From Micromonospora aurantiaca ATCC 27029 (GTDB taxonomy: Bacteria > Actinomycetota > Actinomycetes > Mycobacteriales > Micromonosporaceae), in the NCBI RefSeq assembly GCF_000145235.1, contig NC_014391.1, positions 6,744,501 through 6,808,500 on the forward strand: a stretch of DNA of 64,000 bases, read 5' to 3'. The notes under the pieces were generated by a model. It was not told where the DNA came from. It was given only the letters and a program-made list of their open reading frames with translations, and did no database searches. Shown here in pieces: positions 22,468-31,065 of the stretch (positions are counted from its first letter, which is position 1; the number at the start of each line of letters is the position of its first letter). Position numbers and translations under genes: made by a program.

Positions 22468-25068
22468 TCAGGCCTCGCCTCTCCATTCCCGCAGAGCGCC
22501 AGCCGTCGCCACCGTGTTGGGGTGGTCATCGCCCAGCAGCCGAGTACTGTCGGCAGTCACTCTGGTGAGGAGATCGATCGCCTCGGCAGTGCGCCCCGCC
22601 TGCCGATAGGAGGCCGCCAAGTTTGCACGGGCGGTCAATGTGCTCGGGTGCTCCTCACCGAGGAGTCGCACGAAGTCGTCGACCACCTTCGTCAAGAGGT
22701 CAATCGCCTCGGCAGTGTGCCCCGCCCGCCGATAGGAGACAGCGAGATTCGTGCGGGCGATTAGTGTGCTTGGGTGCTCCTCACCGAGGAGTCGCACGAA
22801 GTCGTCGACCACCTTCGTCAAGAGGTCAATCGCCTCGGCAGTGCGCCCCGCCCGCCGATAGGAGACAGCGAGATTCGTCCGGGCGGCCAACGTGTCCGGG
22901 TGCTCCTCGCCGAGAAGGCGCGTCCGGCCGGCGGTCACCTTCTCCTCAATGGTGATCGCCTCGGCAGTGCGCCCCGCCTGCCGGTAGGAGCTGGCGAGGT
23001 TGGCGCGGGCGGCCAACGTATCTGGGTGCTCATCGCCGAGAAGGCCCACGAAGTCGTCGACCACCTTCGTGAGGAGCTCAATCGCCTCGGCAGTGCGCCC
23101 CGCCTGCCGATAGGAGACAGCGAGGTTGGCGCGGGCGCCCAGCGTGTCCGGGTGCTCGTCACCGAGTAGGCGTGCGCTGTCGGTGGCCACCTTCTCCTCA
23201 ATGGTGATCGCCTCGGTTATGCGCCCCGCCTGCCCATAAGAGGCGGCGAGGTTGGCGCGGGCACTCAATGTGTGAGGGTGCTCATCGCCGAGTAGCTGCA
23301 CGTAGTCGGCGACTACCCTCTTGATGAGGATGATCGCCTCGGTAGTGCGCCCCGCCCGTCGATAGGAAGTTGCCAGGTTGGCATGCGCGGCCAGCGTGTC
23401 CGGGTGCTCCCTACCGAGAAGGCGTGCGCTGTCGGTCGCCACCTTCTCCTCAATGGTGATCGCCTCGGTTATGCGCCCCGCCTGCCCATAAGAGGCGGCG
23501 AGGTTGGCACGGGCGGTCAATGTGTTCGGATGCTCGTGACCGAGCAGCCGGACCGCCTGTTCGGTCATGTGCTTCCAATATGCGACGGCGGGCGTGTGCA
23601 GGCCGGCGCGTAGCAGGCTGATGCCAGCTCTGGACAGCAGTGGGTGCCCGTGGGGTTGCCAGAGCAGATCGCCGGCGATGTCGGCCAGGGTGTTGGTGTT
23701 GGCGCGCAGCGCGTTGATGAGATCGGTGGTGGCGTGGTCGGCGTCTGGCCATAGTTGCAGCAGCGCGTCGGCGGTGGCGTGGGCGACCGACACGGAGTCG
23801 GTGGTGGTTTCCCGGGTGGCGCGGGCAGTCAAAGCATGGATGCGAACGGCGCGAGTGGTGTCGGTGGGGGTGTGGATGAGCAGCCCGTAGCGGTGCAGCA
23901 GCCGCATCGCTTTCCACGCCTCGTCGGTGGTGACGGGCTCGCCGGTGTCACCCCGACCGTGGGTGGACAGGTATTCGGTGACCGCAAGGGTGGACCATAG
24001 TGCGTCGGGGTGCCCTGCCGGGTCGGCCATGGCGGCCAGCGCTAGGGCGGGGCGGGCCAGCCCGACAGGTGCGGAACCATCGGCGGCATCTAGAGCGAGC
24101 AGCAGGGTGACGGCCACGGGCCGCCCGTAGGCGTCGGGGTCTGCGCTGGCGGGCATGAGGTCTGGCAGCCCTTCACCACCACTCTTGTAGCGGGCCAGGT
24201 AATTCGCACACCCCTCCTCCTGAGCGATCATGTAAGCGGCAGCGTGGGACAATGCCAGCGGTAGATGCCCCACCGCGGCGGCAAGGTTCGGGGCTTGGTC
24301 GTCGAGCAGGTGGGCGCACCCGACACCGGCAAGCCGGTCGGTCAGGTACATCAGCGACTCACTCGGGCTGTACACGCCGACGTCGGTCTTCCTCCGGCCG
24401 GAACTGAACAGGGTGGCATCCTGCAGGCGGGTCGTGGCCAGGGTCCAGCCGGTGGGTCGCGGCGGTGGCCACCAGCAGCCGAGTAGGGCCGGGTCAGTGA
24501 TGTTGTCTAGGACGAACAGCCAGGTCCGCTCGGTGCTGTTTAGCCACTCCAGTAGCGCCGTCGCGTCAGCGGTCGGGTCAGCACCGTCGGCTCCGGGAAC
24601 ACCGGCCTTCGCTGCGGCGCGGGCGTAGGTAGTGACGACCTGGTCAGGGCTGGCGGCATTGACCCATACCACCAGGTCTGTCGCGCGCCCGTTGATGGCG
24701 TCCCAGGCAAACCACGCCGCCAGCTGCGACTTACCTACCCCTCCGCCACCAGCCAATACCCGCGCGTTGCCGTCATGGTCTCGAGCCTGATGAGGCAAGA
24801 GCACGTCATAACCGCAGCTGCGGGTGTTGAGGATCTTCTCCCGTAAGTCCTCTCTTGGCTGAAACGCCGATGCCAATGCCGGAGGCCGCCCCACCACCAC
24901 CGGCCACAGCGGCACTGCAGGAGCCTGGTGCTGGTGGTACTCGGTCTTGACACCACCGAGAATGATGCCGGAGTTGGCTACGCCACCCCTGCTCGCTCGC
25001 GCATTGCCGGAATCGGTAACGCTGGCCCTAGTAGGTTCTGCGTCCGCTGCGGCTCCGCTGGCGGCCAT
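22468..25068 (-). CDS. STAND NTPase (NB-ARC-like) with C-terminal TPR array
   Basis: 866 residues. The N-terminus holds a small G/N-rich repeat-like segment (NARASRGGVANSGIILGG, 20-45). The NTPase has Walker A AGGGGVGKSQLAAWFA, Walker B WLFVLDNITD and a GLPLALxxAAAYM-like motif (GHLPLALSHAAAYM). A helical domain follows, then eight 42-residue kinesin-light-chain-type TPRs (HPDTLxARANLAxSYRQAGR pattern) from about residue 505 on. STAND proteins oligomerise on ligand sensing and often serve in defence. The start overlaps the upstream membrane protein stop (TAATG). No effector domain is visible, so the partner may act as effector. Confidence 0.85.
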   Translation of the reverse strand: MAASGAAADAEPTRASVTDSGNARASRGGVANSGIILGGVKTEYHQHQAPAVPLWPVVVGRPPALASAFQPREDLREKILNTRSCGYDVLLPHQARDHDGNARVLAGGGGVGKSQLAAWFAWDAINGRATDLVVWVNAASPDQVVTTYARAAAKAGVPGADGADPTADATALLEWLNSTERTWLFVLDNITDPALLGCWWPPPRPTGWTLATTRLQDATLFSSGRRKTDVGVYSPSESLMYLTDRLAGVGCAHLLDDQAPNLAAAVGHLPLALSHAAAYMIAQEEGCANYLARYKSGGEGLPDLMPASADPDAYGRPVAVTLLLALDAADGSAPVGLARPALALAAMADPAGHPDALWSTLAVTEYLSTHGRGDTGEPVTTDEAWKAMRLLHRYGLLIHTPTDTTRAVRIHALTARATRETTTDSVSVAHATADALLQLWPDADHATTDLINALRANTNTLADIAGDLLWQPHGHPLLSRAGISLLRAGLHTPAVAYWKHMTEQAVRLLGHEHPNTLTARANLAASYGQAGRITEAITIEEKVATDSARLLGREHPDTLAAHANLATSYRRAGRTTEAIILIKRVVADYVQLLGDEHPHTLSARANLAASYGQAGRITEAITIEEKVATDSARLLGDEHPDTLGARANLAVSYRQAGRTAEAIELLTKVVDDFVGLLGDEHPDTLAARANLASSYRQAGRTAEAITIEEKVTAGRTRLLGEEHPDTLAARTNLAVSYRRAGRTAEAIDLLTKVVDDFVRLLGEEHPSTLIARTNLAVSYRRAGHTAEAIDLLTKVVDDFVRLLGEEHPSTLTARANLAASYRQAGRTAEAIDLLTRVTADSTRLLGDDHPNTVATAGALREWRGEA
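22520..23550 (-). repeat. Eight tandem 126-bp TPR-coding repeats
   Basis: Each unit encodes 42 residues with the HPxTL-x-ARANLA core and the ending xGRTxEAI. Several adjacent units are nearly identical in DNA (for example the copies near 22670-22720 and 22790-22840). Such identity favours slippage, so repeat number may vary between strains, as in other STAND sensors. Confidence 0.8.
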
Positions 25069-25457
25069 TACTGTGAGCCACGCTGGATGCCGGTGTTGGC
25101 CACTGAACCTGGCCCCTCAGCGGTCGCGTCCCCTGAACGGACCACCTGTGCCGACCGGTCCCTGGCGTCGGTCTCTGCTCCGGTGTTGGCTCGTCCACCA
25201 GCCTTGGCGATGGCCTTACCGCTCTCTTCTACCCGGTCCGTATCGGGCACCGACACGCCTCCACTCTGCCGTGGTGGTAGTAGGTACGGAACTGCCAGAG
25301 CAACCAACGCCACGACCGCGCCGATGCTGCTGGCCGTCTTGTCGGCCTTGTCCAGTCCAACTACGACCAGGTACACCACCACACCAGCAAGGAGCACACC
25401 AAAGACAACCCGTCCCGCCCACACCCACTGCTGGCTCCGATGAGGCACCGCGGCCAC
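25068..25457 (-). CDS. Small two-span membrane protein coupled to the STAND NTPase
   Basis: 129 residues. Two hydrophobic segments near the N-terminus (VVFGVLLAGVVVYLVVVGL and GAVVALVALAVPYLL) are followed by a polar tail with GRANTGAETDARDRSAQVV and GSVANTGIQRGSQ. That tail resembles the G/N-rich segment at the start of the STAND protein. The stop and the STAND start share one base (TAATG), so translation is coupled. Possible roles are a membrane-disrupting effector or an anchor for the NTPase. No family recognised. Confidence 0.6.
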   Translation of the reverse strand: MAAVPHRSQQWVWAGRVVFGVLLAGVVVYLVVVGLDKADKTASSIGAVVALVALAVPYLLPPRQSGGVSVPDTDRVEESGKAIAKAGGRANTGAETDARDRSAQVVRSGDATAEGPGSVANTGIQRGSQ

Positions 25458-25915
25458 CCCCTAGCGAATGGGCCCAGTCTACGTCCTCATTCACGCATGG
25501 CGATCACTCGATCGCAGTGCGAGCGCTGCTACGCCTCCCCTTCGACAACCAAATCCGCGGAGAGCCCTTCGTGACGGCTTCGAACGGACCGTCCTGGGAA
25601 TCCTGGCCGCCGCGACCGCGGTACTTCTTGCCATCGCCGTGGTGGGTTCGACGGCCGCGAGCTGGCCAGTGGCGTCGAACGTCCTGCTCCGGCATTCGGG
25701 AGGGACGCGTCCGGCCTGCGGACTGTGCACCACCGGCCCTCGGCAGCGGATCATGGGCATGACGCCCGCTCACCGGTCGTTTGCCCGGCTCCTCCGTTAC
25801 TCGCGCGCCGTCGGTAGGAGCACAGCTAAGTGCTCGGTCCGGTACGAATTTACTGAGGGGGAAGACGTTGGCACGACATCAGCCGTACACGTCAGGGCTT
25901 CAGGCGGAGCACCGA
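25458..25915. other. Intergenic gap, 458 bp, no clear gene
   Basis: Between the membrane protein start and the XRE-ImmA stop. A plus-strand open frame here has one hydrophobic run (LGILAAATAVLLAIAVV) but no ribosome site or family, so I do not call it. It must contain the promoter of the STAND operon. Confidence 0.4.
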
Positions 25916-27025
25916 CTATGCCTCGACGTCGAGCCCCAGGGTGATTTCCGATCCTGCCGACACCACCACTTGAAGCATGTCGGAGGACATGCCTGCCTGC
26001 TCTGCTACAGAAGTCACGGTGTGCTCCTGCTCGGCGAGGAGAGCGGCGGCTTTGCCGAGCAGTGAGGGCTGTTCGCGGTGTCCCAGGTCTGCTGGCTCGG
26101 GGTAGCCCCACTCGGCGAGCATGTTCATGGCCCGCCGGTATGTGTAGTCGCTGTAGATGCCCATGGCGTGGCCTCGGTAGACGAGCGCCTTGAGTGAGAG
26201 GCCCCAACGGCGTTTGGTTCGCTGGAGCTGCTCGAAGTCAAGTCGGGCGGGCAACTCGTCGCGGAGCTGGCGGCTCGGTGCGAGAAACTGCGACCCAAAG
26301 GCCGTCGCTTCTCGCTCGAGTATTTGGCTGCCGGGCTCGGCGTCGTGGTGCAGCAGCAGGTGAGCGAGTTCGTGAGCCACGTCCATCCGTGACCGCGCCT
26401 TGTCGTTCTTGCTCGGGCTGAGGAACACGAACGGCCGCGACCCGTACCAGTGGGAGAAGGCGTCAACCCGCTCGGAGACGTCCGGCAACGTGAGCACGAC
26501 AACTCCGGCCGCCTCCAGCAGTCGAACCATATGAGGCACGGGTTCGTCGCCCAGACCGAGGGCGTGGCGGGCGGCTACCGCCGCCGCTTCGAGGTCGCGG
26601 CTGGACGCTTCCTCTGGCAAGTCGATCGACGGCAGCCGCAGCACCGGCAGCTGTAGGTGCTGTTCGACAGCGTCAACGACACGCCATGCGATCTCGCCGA
26701 ATGCGAGGGCCTGGTCCCGTTCGGCTTGCGTCGTGGTGCGCAAGCTCCGGAAGTGCGGGTGACCCGCCGTCACCGGCGCAGGAATGCCGGCGGCAAAGAA
26801 CCGGACCGGGACGGCAAGAGCGAGCGCGAGGCGGGCCAGCGTCGCGGGCGACGGACGGGACTGCGCCAGCTCGTACTGGCTCACTGCGGCAGCAGTCACC
26901 CCTACCTGGCGGGCCAGCTCCTTCTTGCGGATCCGTCGCCACCGGCGGGCGAGCGTCAGCGCGTGGGGCTGAAACGCTGCCGCTGCCAGCGCCGGTGCTT
27001 CTCCCCGGTCGCGGGTGGCCGTCAC
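25916..27025 (-). CDS. XRE HTH-ImmA/IrrE fusion protein
   Basis: 369 residues from a GTG start. Residues 20-75 are an XRE HTH (LARRWRRIRKKELARQVGVT, AAAVSQYELAQSRPSPATLA). The middle (VDAVEQHLQLPVLRLPS, VPHMVRLLEAAGVVVLTLPD) leads to the peptidase with DVAHELAHLLLHH near residue 220 and EREATAFGSQFLAP for the third ligand. These one-chain HTH-ImmA regulators control antitoxins, phage or defence genes. It is the second gene of a two-gene unit (4-nt GTGA overlap with the upstream unknown) and faces away from the methyltransferase-Dpt-like operon, so it may help regulate it. Confidence 0.88.
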   Translation of the reverse strand: MTATRDRGEAPALAAAAFQPHALTLARRWRRIRKKELARQVGVTAAAVSQYELAQSRPSPATLARLALALAVPVRFFAAGIPAPVTAGHPHFRSLRTTTQAERDQALAFGEIAWRVVDAVEQHLQLPVLRLPSIDLPEEASSRDLEAAAVAARHALGLGDEPVPHMVRLLEAAGVVVLTLPDVSERVDAFSHWYGSRPFVFLSPSKNDKARSRMDVAHELAHLLLHHDAEPGSQILEREATAFGSQFLAPSRQLRDELPARLDFEQLQRTKRRWGLSLKALVYRGHAMGIYSDYTYRRAMNMLAEWGYPEPADLGHREQPSLLGKAAALLAEQEHTVTSVAEQAGMSSDMLQVVVSAGSEITLGLDVEA

Positions 27026-27732
27026 GCGAGCGCTGACAGCCGCACGCCGTCACCGCGCCGCTTCGGCCGGACCATGACCTCGAGCTCCGGGATCGGCACC
27101 TCGCCGGGCAGCGCGGGACCTGGGATTGCAGAGCTGCCGCCCGTGGCCACCAGCACCGGGTGAGCCGGTTGGCCGATCCAGAGTTGCACCTCGAACCAGG
27201 GGGATCCCCCGTCGCGGTTGTCCCGCGGCAGTCCGAGGTAGGCGACCGCTTCGCCGGTGTCGAGGTCGCCCGCGTGCGCGACACGAACGTGGCGCCGGCG
27301 CGGAACCACACCGGTAAACGCCTCGGGGAACTGCTCTTCGTCGTCCAGTGCGAGTTGGCCGCCTCGACTGTTCTCGACGGCTCCGCCGAGCCGCGCTTCG
27401 CTGCCTTCCCAGCGGATCGACTCGACGCTCGCGCCGGTGCCGCCCTGGAGGGAGTAGAGCCGCACGATGTAGCCCGCGCAGAGGATCTCCAACGAGTTGT
27501 CCTCGATCCGGGCGTCGACGCCTGCCAGACCGCCGAACTGCGCCACTCCCAGGTTCGTCAGGTTGCGCCAGACCGTGGTACCGAAGCTCATAGCGTCGTC
27601 GCCCAGGTCTGGCTCGTGTCGGTCAGCTGCCCTCCGGTACACCTGCCGGATTAGGTCCGCGAGGGGGGTGAGCACGCCGTTCTTGTCGAGGGTTGCGACG
27701 GCTTCGCTCAGGTGATCCACGGACGGAAACAT
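27022..27732 (-). CDS. Hypothetical protein coupled to XRE-ImmA
   Basis: 236 residues starting MFPSVDHLSEAVATLDKNG. No family recognised. It looks like a soluble alpha/beta protein: a helical first part (LADLIRQVYRRAADRHE), then strands (SLEILCAGYIVRLYSLQGGT, PWFEVQLWIGQPAHPVLVA). It overlaps the XRE-ImmA start by GTGA. A TTGACT lies about 32 nt before its ATG on the minus strand and could be a -35. The pair is divergent from the methyltransferase operon. Candidate sensor or antitoxin-like partner for the HTH-ImmA protein; unproven. Confidence 0.65.
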   Translation of the reverse strand: MFPSVDHLSEAVATLDKNGVLTPLADLIRQVYRRAADRHEPDLGDDAMSFGTTVWRNLTNLGVAQFGGLAGVDARIEDNSLEILCAGYIVRLYSLQGGTGASVESIRWEGSEARLGGAVENSRGGQLALDDEEQFPEAFTGVVPRRRHVRVAHAGDLDTGEAVAYLGLPRDNRDGGSPWFEVQLWIGQPAHPVLVATGGSSAIPGPALPGEVPIPELEVMVRPKRRGDGVRLSALA

Positions 27733-28039
27733 AGCAGGTACTTCAGTTGATGTTGTGAAAGTCAAGTCCGGGTCGCGAGTCGGGCGCTGCGGCACGCCAA
27801 CCACGCCTGCTAGCCCAGCTGCGGCGCGAGCCTTCGCGGCCTTGTCCCTGATCGCAGCCCGACCGGCAGCGCGGGCGCGTATGATGCCTGCGGGTCGCCT
27901 GCCTCCTGTCGGAGGCTGCCGATAGGGTGCAACCCATGCTCAGGACGACCCCGCGACACGCGACCTCGACACCGGTCGGCGAACGCCGACGGATTACTGC
28001 AGGCCACGGGCGTTCCGTCGGGTCGGGCGGCGGGCTCTG
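27733..28039. promoter_or_regulatory. Divergent promoter region of the methylase/Dpt-like operon
   Basis: A 307-bp gap between divergent units. On the plus strand a good -10 box TATGAT lies at 27880-27885 without a clear -35. About 15 nt later there is a small perfect hairpin (GCCTCC-TGTC-GGAGGC, 27901-27916). The leader to the methyltransferase ATG is then about 120 nt, long enough for regulation. No open frame is convincing. Confidence 0.4.
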
Positions 28040-29191
28040 ATGGCGCGGCCAGCTGGTCGCTACGCCGCAGTTTCCATGTTCTCCGGCTGCGGCGGTATGG
28101 ACCTCGGCGCGGAGCAGACCAAGCGTGTGGGCGTCGTCTGGGCAAACGACATCGAGCCGTGGGCCGTCGAGACGTATCGGCGCAACCTCGGGCGGCACAT
28201 CGTTGCCGAAGATATCGCCGAGCTCGACGTGCCAGACGTGCCCTGCGACATCCTGCTCGCCGGGCCGCCGTGCCAGGACTACTCCACCCTTTGGAACCAC
28301 GACGGCCTGAAGACCGCGCGAGGCAACCTGTTCCGCCATGTCGCGCGGTTCCTGGACGGGCTGCGTCCGGCAGCCTTCGTGCTCGAGAACGTGCCGGGCC
28401 TCCTCTCCGCCAACCACGGGGCTGCGTGGACCCTCGTCCGGCACGCTCTGCGGTCGCCGTCGAGCTTCGTGAGCGGCCCGAGGAACGGGCCGGGTGTGCG
28501 GTACGACCTGTCGGCCCAGGTCATCGATATGGCAGACCTGGGCGTCCCGCAGCACCGCGAGCGCCTGATCGTCGTCGGGGTGCGCCGAGATCTGAAGGTT
28601 CGGCCGCCGATCATCCCGGAGCCCTACGCCGGGCGGCACGTAACAGTCGCCGACGCACTCGACACAAGTCCCATCCCGGACGACGCGCCGAACCACGAGC
28701 GCGGGCTCGACGGACCCGAGGTAGTCAAGCGCCTCGAGCTCATCCCGCCCGGGGCGAACTACGGCGTCATCCCCGAGGGGCACCCGTCGGCGGTCAAGGG
28801 GCTGATCAGCCACGTCTACCGGCGGCTGGACCCGGACAAGCCGGCCTACACCATGATCGCGGGCGGCGGCGGCGGCACGCACGGCTACCACCACGTCGAG
28901 CCGCGGCGGCTGAGCAACCGCGAGAAGGCGCGGCTGCAGGGCTTTCCCGACGACTTCGTCTTCGAGTACGGGACGGTGCGCAACCGGGCATCGGCGTACG
29001 CTCGCGTCCGCCGGCAGATCGGCAACGCTGTCCCGCCTCCGGCAGCGAAGGAGATCGTCGACGCGCTGACTCAGGTGCTGCTGTCAGCAGGCGTGCCGAC
29101 CCGCAGGGCAGCCGAGCTGAACGCTCTACGCCGGCTGGCAGGACGCACCACCCAACCTGAGCGCCAAGCCGAGAGGAAGGCAGCCGGCTAG
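28040..29191 (+). CDS. DNA (cytosine-5) methyltransferase
   Basis: 383 residues with all the core C5-methylase motifs in order: I FSGCGGMDLGAEQ, IV AGPPCQDYS with the catalytic Cys, VI VLENVPG, VIII QHRERLIVVGVR, IX RLSNREKARLQGFPDDF and X RQIGNAVPP. It adds 5-methylcytosine at a sequence that cannot be read from here. The stop shares one base with the GTG of the DptF-like gene (TAGTG), making it the first gene of a five-gene coupled operon. It likely marks self DNA for the downstream restriction machinery, replacing the DndABCDE phosphorothioation module normally tied to DptFGH. Confidence 0.93.
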   Translation: MARPAGRYAAVSMFSGCGGMDLGAEQTKRVGVVWANDIEPWAVETYRRNLGRHIVAEDIAELDVPDVPCDILLAGPPCQDYSTLWNHDGLKTARGNLFRHVARFLDGLRPAAFVLENVPGLLSANHGAAWTLVRHALRSPSSFVSGPRNGPGVRYDLSAQVIDMADLGVPQHRERLIVVGVRRDLKVRPPIIPEPYAGRHVTVADALDTSPIPDDAPNHERGLDGPEVVKRLELIPPGANYGVIPEGHPSAVKGLISHVYRRLDPDKPAYTMIAGGGGGTHGYHHVEPRRLSNREKARLQGFPDDFVFEYGTVRNRASAYARVRRQIGNAVPPPAAKEIVDALTQVLLSAGVPTRRAAELNALRRLAGRTTQPERQAERKAAG

Positions 29192-31065
29192 TGAAAGACC
29201 CCCGAGAAGTGTCGGACGAACTGCCCGCTGTCGCCGCCTTGCGGTCGCTGTCGGTGTTTAGCGCCGACCAGGCCGGCGCCTACCGCGAACACTTCCAGCG
29301 CCTCGGCGAGGCGCTCGGCGCAGATGTTCCCACCCGCTTGGCTCAGTACGTCGCCGCGTGGGCCGAGTCCGGGCAGGCTGGGGCCGTGGTGTTGACCGGC
29401 AACGCCGGCACGGGCAAGACCGCAGTGGCGGAGACGTACTCCCGCGCTGTCGGGGGCGACCTTCCCGAAGGCGACGACCTGCGCGAGGTCGCCTCGGGCC
29501 GCTGGGTGGTCAAGGACCTCTCGGGGCTTCCGGACGACGCGGCGCGGCGTTCGACGCTGCAGGCGGTCCTCACGGGCCTGGCAGCAGGGTCCGGCCAGTA
29601 TCTGGTGTGCGCGAACGAGGGCGTCCTGCGCGACGCGCTCGACATCCTCGACCACGAAGACCTCGCCACAGCCCTCGACCAGGCGCTGCGCAGCGGGGCA
29701 GCTGAGGTCGGCAAGCTGGTAGTGGTCAACGTCAACCGCCAGCGCCCGACCGCGCCTGGGCTGTGGGACGCCCTGCTCGACTTCCTCGTGCGCGAAGATC
29801 TGTGGTCCGGCTGCGCCGGCTGCCCGTTCGACCTCGGCAGCTGCCCCATGCGCAGCAACGCCGAAGCGCTGCGGGACCCGCAGGTGCGCGAGCAGCTACG
29901 GACCCTGGTCCGCCTCGGCGCCGGCGAAGCGGTGCCGACAATCCGGGAAGTCCTCTCGGTGCTCGCCTGGGCCGTCGTCGGCGACCGGACGTGCAAGCAC
30001 GTCAAGACAGCAACGCGGGACATGGAAAGGGCCGCCTTCACCGCCACCGACGGGTACTTCACCCGCGTCGTGGGCGGAGGCCTGACCCTCGACGCCATCG
30101 AGCGCTCGCCGCTGATGGCGGGGATGCGCACTGCCCAGCTGGGGCACGTCAGCGACCTGGAGATCGACGGCTGGCTGCGGGACACCACCGGAGCGCCCGA
30201 CGTGGTTCGGCTGCTCGCCGGCGATCCTTCGCTGGTCGAGGACGGGCCCGACGGCAGCCTCGCCCTGGCTGGGAGCCGCTCGCCGCAGGACCGGGTGCGC
30301 ACCAAGCAGGGGACCATGACGTTCCACCACCTGGGTGAGCTCGTCAGCACCAGCGAAGACCCGACGAAGGTAGACGACGGGTTGGACGCGCTCGTCTCCG
30401 GCGACCGGGACAGCAACGCGCCCGCCCAGGTGCTGTGGCGCCAGCGCCTCTATTTCGAGGCCAGCCAAGCGCTGGGCGGCGCCGACGTCGCGTCGAGGCG
30501 GCTGCTGGGATACCGCTACGTCGCCGACCTCGTGCGCTTGGCGCAGAAGGCCGCCCGCAGCGAGGACGTCGTCATCGAAGTCTCGGAAGTGGTGCGCGGC
30601 CTGAACTTCCTCGTCACCGGGTTCTCCAGCCCCCACGAAGGGCTCGTCGTGCCAGACCCCGCCTGCCTGTTCGCCCGCGACCCCGGTTCCTTCCGGCCGG
30701 CGAGGCCGTCGCTGGTGTACGGACTCGTCCCGCTGGAGCGGCTGTCTGTGCGGGTGCCCGACCGCGGGCTCGTGGAGCGGCTGCTGGATGTCGACCACGT
30801 CGACGTAGAGCTGGTCGTGGACGGCCGCGACGACTTGTCGCTGCGGATCCGCCCGAAGATGTACGAGGCCATCCGCGAGGCCGCCGACTTCCAGGGACCC
30901 GTCGGCCAGGGCGTCGCCGAGATGAACGACCTGCGCGGCTTCTACAGCCGGCTTGCCTCGGCGGAGGCCGCCGGCGACGCCATCCGCGTCGCCGATCCCG
31001 ACTCCGACCCGCCGGCACTGGTGAAGGTCAACCTGCCGTACTTCGCGACCTCTCGGAGGGCGTAG
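29191..31065 (+). CDS. DptF-like P-loop NTPase of a restriction complex
   Basis: 624 residues from a GTG. Walker A is GNAGTGKTAVAETYSR near residue 69; after it come a probable sensor strand (YLVCANEGVLRDAL) and VVVNVNRQRPTAPGLWDALL. Near 208-220 a Cys cluster, CAGCPFDLGSCPM, matches the CxxC...C feature I know from DptF-type proteins. The C-terminal half is all-alpha/beta without clear motifs. DptF, G and H together restrict DNA lacking the host mark. Assignment rests on motif, size and the F-G-H order with a 1,600-residue HerA-type protein; no alignment was possible. Confidence 0.6.
   Translation: MKDPREVSDELPAVAALRSLSVFSADQAGAYREHFQRLGEALGADVPTRLAQYVAAWAESGQAGAVVLTGNAGTGKTAVAETYSRAVGGDLPEGDDLREVASGRWVVKDLSGLPDDAARRSTLQAVLTGLAAGSGQYLVCANEGVLRDALDILDHEDLATALDQALRSGAAEVGKLVVVNVNRQRPTAPGLWDALLDFLVREDLWSGCAGCPFDLGSCPMRSNAEALRDPQVREQLRTLVRLGAGEAVPTIREVLSVLAWAVVGDRTCKHVKTATRDMERAAFTATDGYFTRVVGGGLTLDAIERSPLMAGMRTAQLGHVSDLEIDGWLRDTTGAPDVVRLLAGDPSLVEDGPDGSLALAGSRSPQDRVRTKQGTMTFHHLGELVSTSEDPTKVDDGLDALVSGDRDSNAPAQVLWRQRLYFEASQALGGADVASRRLLGYRYVADLVRLAQKAARSEDVVIEVSEVVRGLNFLVTGFSSPHEGLVVPDPACLFARDPGSFRPARPSLVYGLVPLERLSVRVPDRGLVERLLDVDHVDVELVVDGRDDLSLRIRPKMYEAIREAADFQGPVGQGVAEMNDLRGFYSRLASAEAAGDAIRVADPDSDPPALVKVNLPYFATSRRA

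Noticed and set aside
22520..23550. Regular repeats considered as a CRISPR array
   Set aside because: They are 126-bp contiguous units coding for TPRs, with no spacers and no cas genes.
25468..25944. Plus-strand frame with one hydrophobic run in the 25.5-25.9 kb gap
   Set aside because: No ribosome site, no family, and its end overlaps the XRE-ImmA stop region; left uncalled.
30435..31064. Extension of the DptG-like gene back into the DptF-like gene
   Set aside because: Composition is shadow-like; a GTG with GGAGGG at 31065 and a 1-nt overlap fit the operon pattern.
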